In this document: piece by piece, positions 5,070 to 5,253 of the stretch | Layout of the letters: every line of letters begins with the position of its first letter | Position numbering within the stretch: the stretch's first letter is position 1 | Assembly: GCA_002786505.1 (NCBI GenBank) | Contig: PCTK01000219.1 | Span: 11,234 to 16,486 of the forward strand | Direction: 5' to 3' | Source: Nitrospinae bacterium CG22_combo_CG10-13_8_21_14_all_47_10 | GTDB taxonomy: Bacteria > Nitrospinota > Nitrospinia > Nitrospinales > VA-1 | Length of the DNA stretch: 5,253 bases | The notes under the pieces: generated by a model | Database searches by the model: none | Told to the model about the DNA's origin: nothing | The model's input: only the letters and a program-made list of their open reading frames with translations | Position numbers and translations under genes: made by a program

Positions 5070-5087
5070 CTTTTCAGGGAGGAAAAG
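5070..5087 (+). promoter_or_regulatory. SD-containing hairpin, putative CsrA site (gene 5091)
   Basis: CTTTTC (5070-5075) pairs perfectly with GAAAAG (5082-5087) around hexaloop AGGGAG, which holds most of the SD, GGGAGG, 8 nt before the ATG. The loop fits A-N-GGA and is closed by C-G. The hairpin ends 3 nt before the start codon. This is the third case in the window of a 5-6 bp stem with hexaloop A-N-GGAG at the same place. Confidence 0.6.
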
Positions 5088-5090
5088 AAC

Positions 5091-5253
5091 ATGGCAGCAT
5101 TGACAATCAACACAAACCTATCATCGCTGAACTCACAACGGGTTCTCGAATTAAGCCGTTCCCAGTTGGGGAAATCCATTTCCCGGCTCTCATCAGGGGA
5201 ACGAATTGAAGAAGCCGCTGACGGCACTGCCGAACTTGCGCTAAGTGAAAGTC
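5091..5253 (+). CDS. flagellin, divergent paralog, N-terminal part (runs off window)
   Basis: Fifty-four codons are present, starting at ATG 5091, 8 nt after GGGAGG. The N terminus, MAALTINTNLSSLNSQRVLE, is a typical flagellin D0 start (INTNxxSLNxQR), followed by LGKSISRLSSGERIEEAADG and TAELALSES. The neighbours here have SSGIRINRGADDAAGLAIS, so this protein has lost the RIN asparagine and the second Asp of the DD pair, and reads GTAELAL for AAGLAI. It is probably a minor or specialised flagellin rather than a near copy of the canonical ones. A hook-filament junction protein (FlgL) is less likely given the INTNLSSLNSQR start. It is probably co-transcribed with the 4130 gene. The C-terminal half is not visible, so completeness cannot be judged. 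Confidence 0.88.
   Translation, partial: MAALTINTNLSSLNSQRVLELSRSQLGKSISRLSSGERIEEAADGTAELALSES

Noticed and set aside
1..5253. CRISPR arrays, tRNA or rRNA genes, insertion sequences and transposase fragments.
   Set aside because: None seen; the only large repeats are the flagellin paralogs themselves.

Overview
This window is a tandem flagellin locus. Every gene lies on the + strand and every gene concerns the flagellar filament. In order it holds: the C-terminal end of a canonical flagellin (1-354); a strongly diverged flagellin-like protein that keeps the D1 core but has lost both terminal D0 arms (400-1143); a moderately divergent full-length flagellin (1214-2074); a canonical 285-residue flagellin (2427-3284) followed by flaG (3357-3707) and a strong intrinsic terminator (3765-3796); a second canonical 285-residue flagellin (4130-4987); and the first 54 codons of another divergent flagellin that runs off the window end (5091-5253).

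The organism is a motile flagellated bacterium with a multi-flagellin filament, moderate base composition and sigma-28-type flagellar promoters. The flagellins are short (about 285 aa, D0-D1 only, with no large D2/D3 insert) and contain no cysteine. I cannot assign a phylum from sequence alone. Environmental lineages with flagellin arrays, such as Nitrospinota, Nitrospirota or Desulfobacterota-like groups, are guesses only.

Transcription seems to be organised in three blocks. Block one is 1-354, 400-1143 and 1214-2074, with short gaps and no visible internal promoter. Block two starts at a near-consensus sigma-28 promoter at 2223-2249 and covers flagellin plus flaG, ending at the terminator. 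Block three starts at a second near-consensus sigma-28 promoter at 3910-3937 and covers the next flagellin and probably the 5091 gene. Both promoters give unusually long leaders, about 170-190 nt.

The most interesting signal is post-transcriptional. In front of all four flagellin genes with a visible intact start (1214, 2427, 4130, 5091), the Shine-Dalgarno sequence sits in the loop of a short perfect hairpin that ends 2-4 nt before the ATG. The loop always carries an A-N-GGA motif, and the stem sequences differ from gene to gene, so pairing is kept while sequence is not. One or two further hairpins with A-N-GGA loops lie upstream in three of the leaders. This is the architecture expected of CsrA (RsmA) targets, as in the CsrA-FliW-flagellin circuit. 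The diverged flagellin-like gene and flaG lack the SD hairpin. The second point of interest is the diverged flagellin-like protein, which aligns without gaps to the D1 core of its neighbours but cannot have normal filament-end D0 helices.
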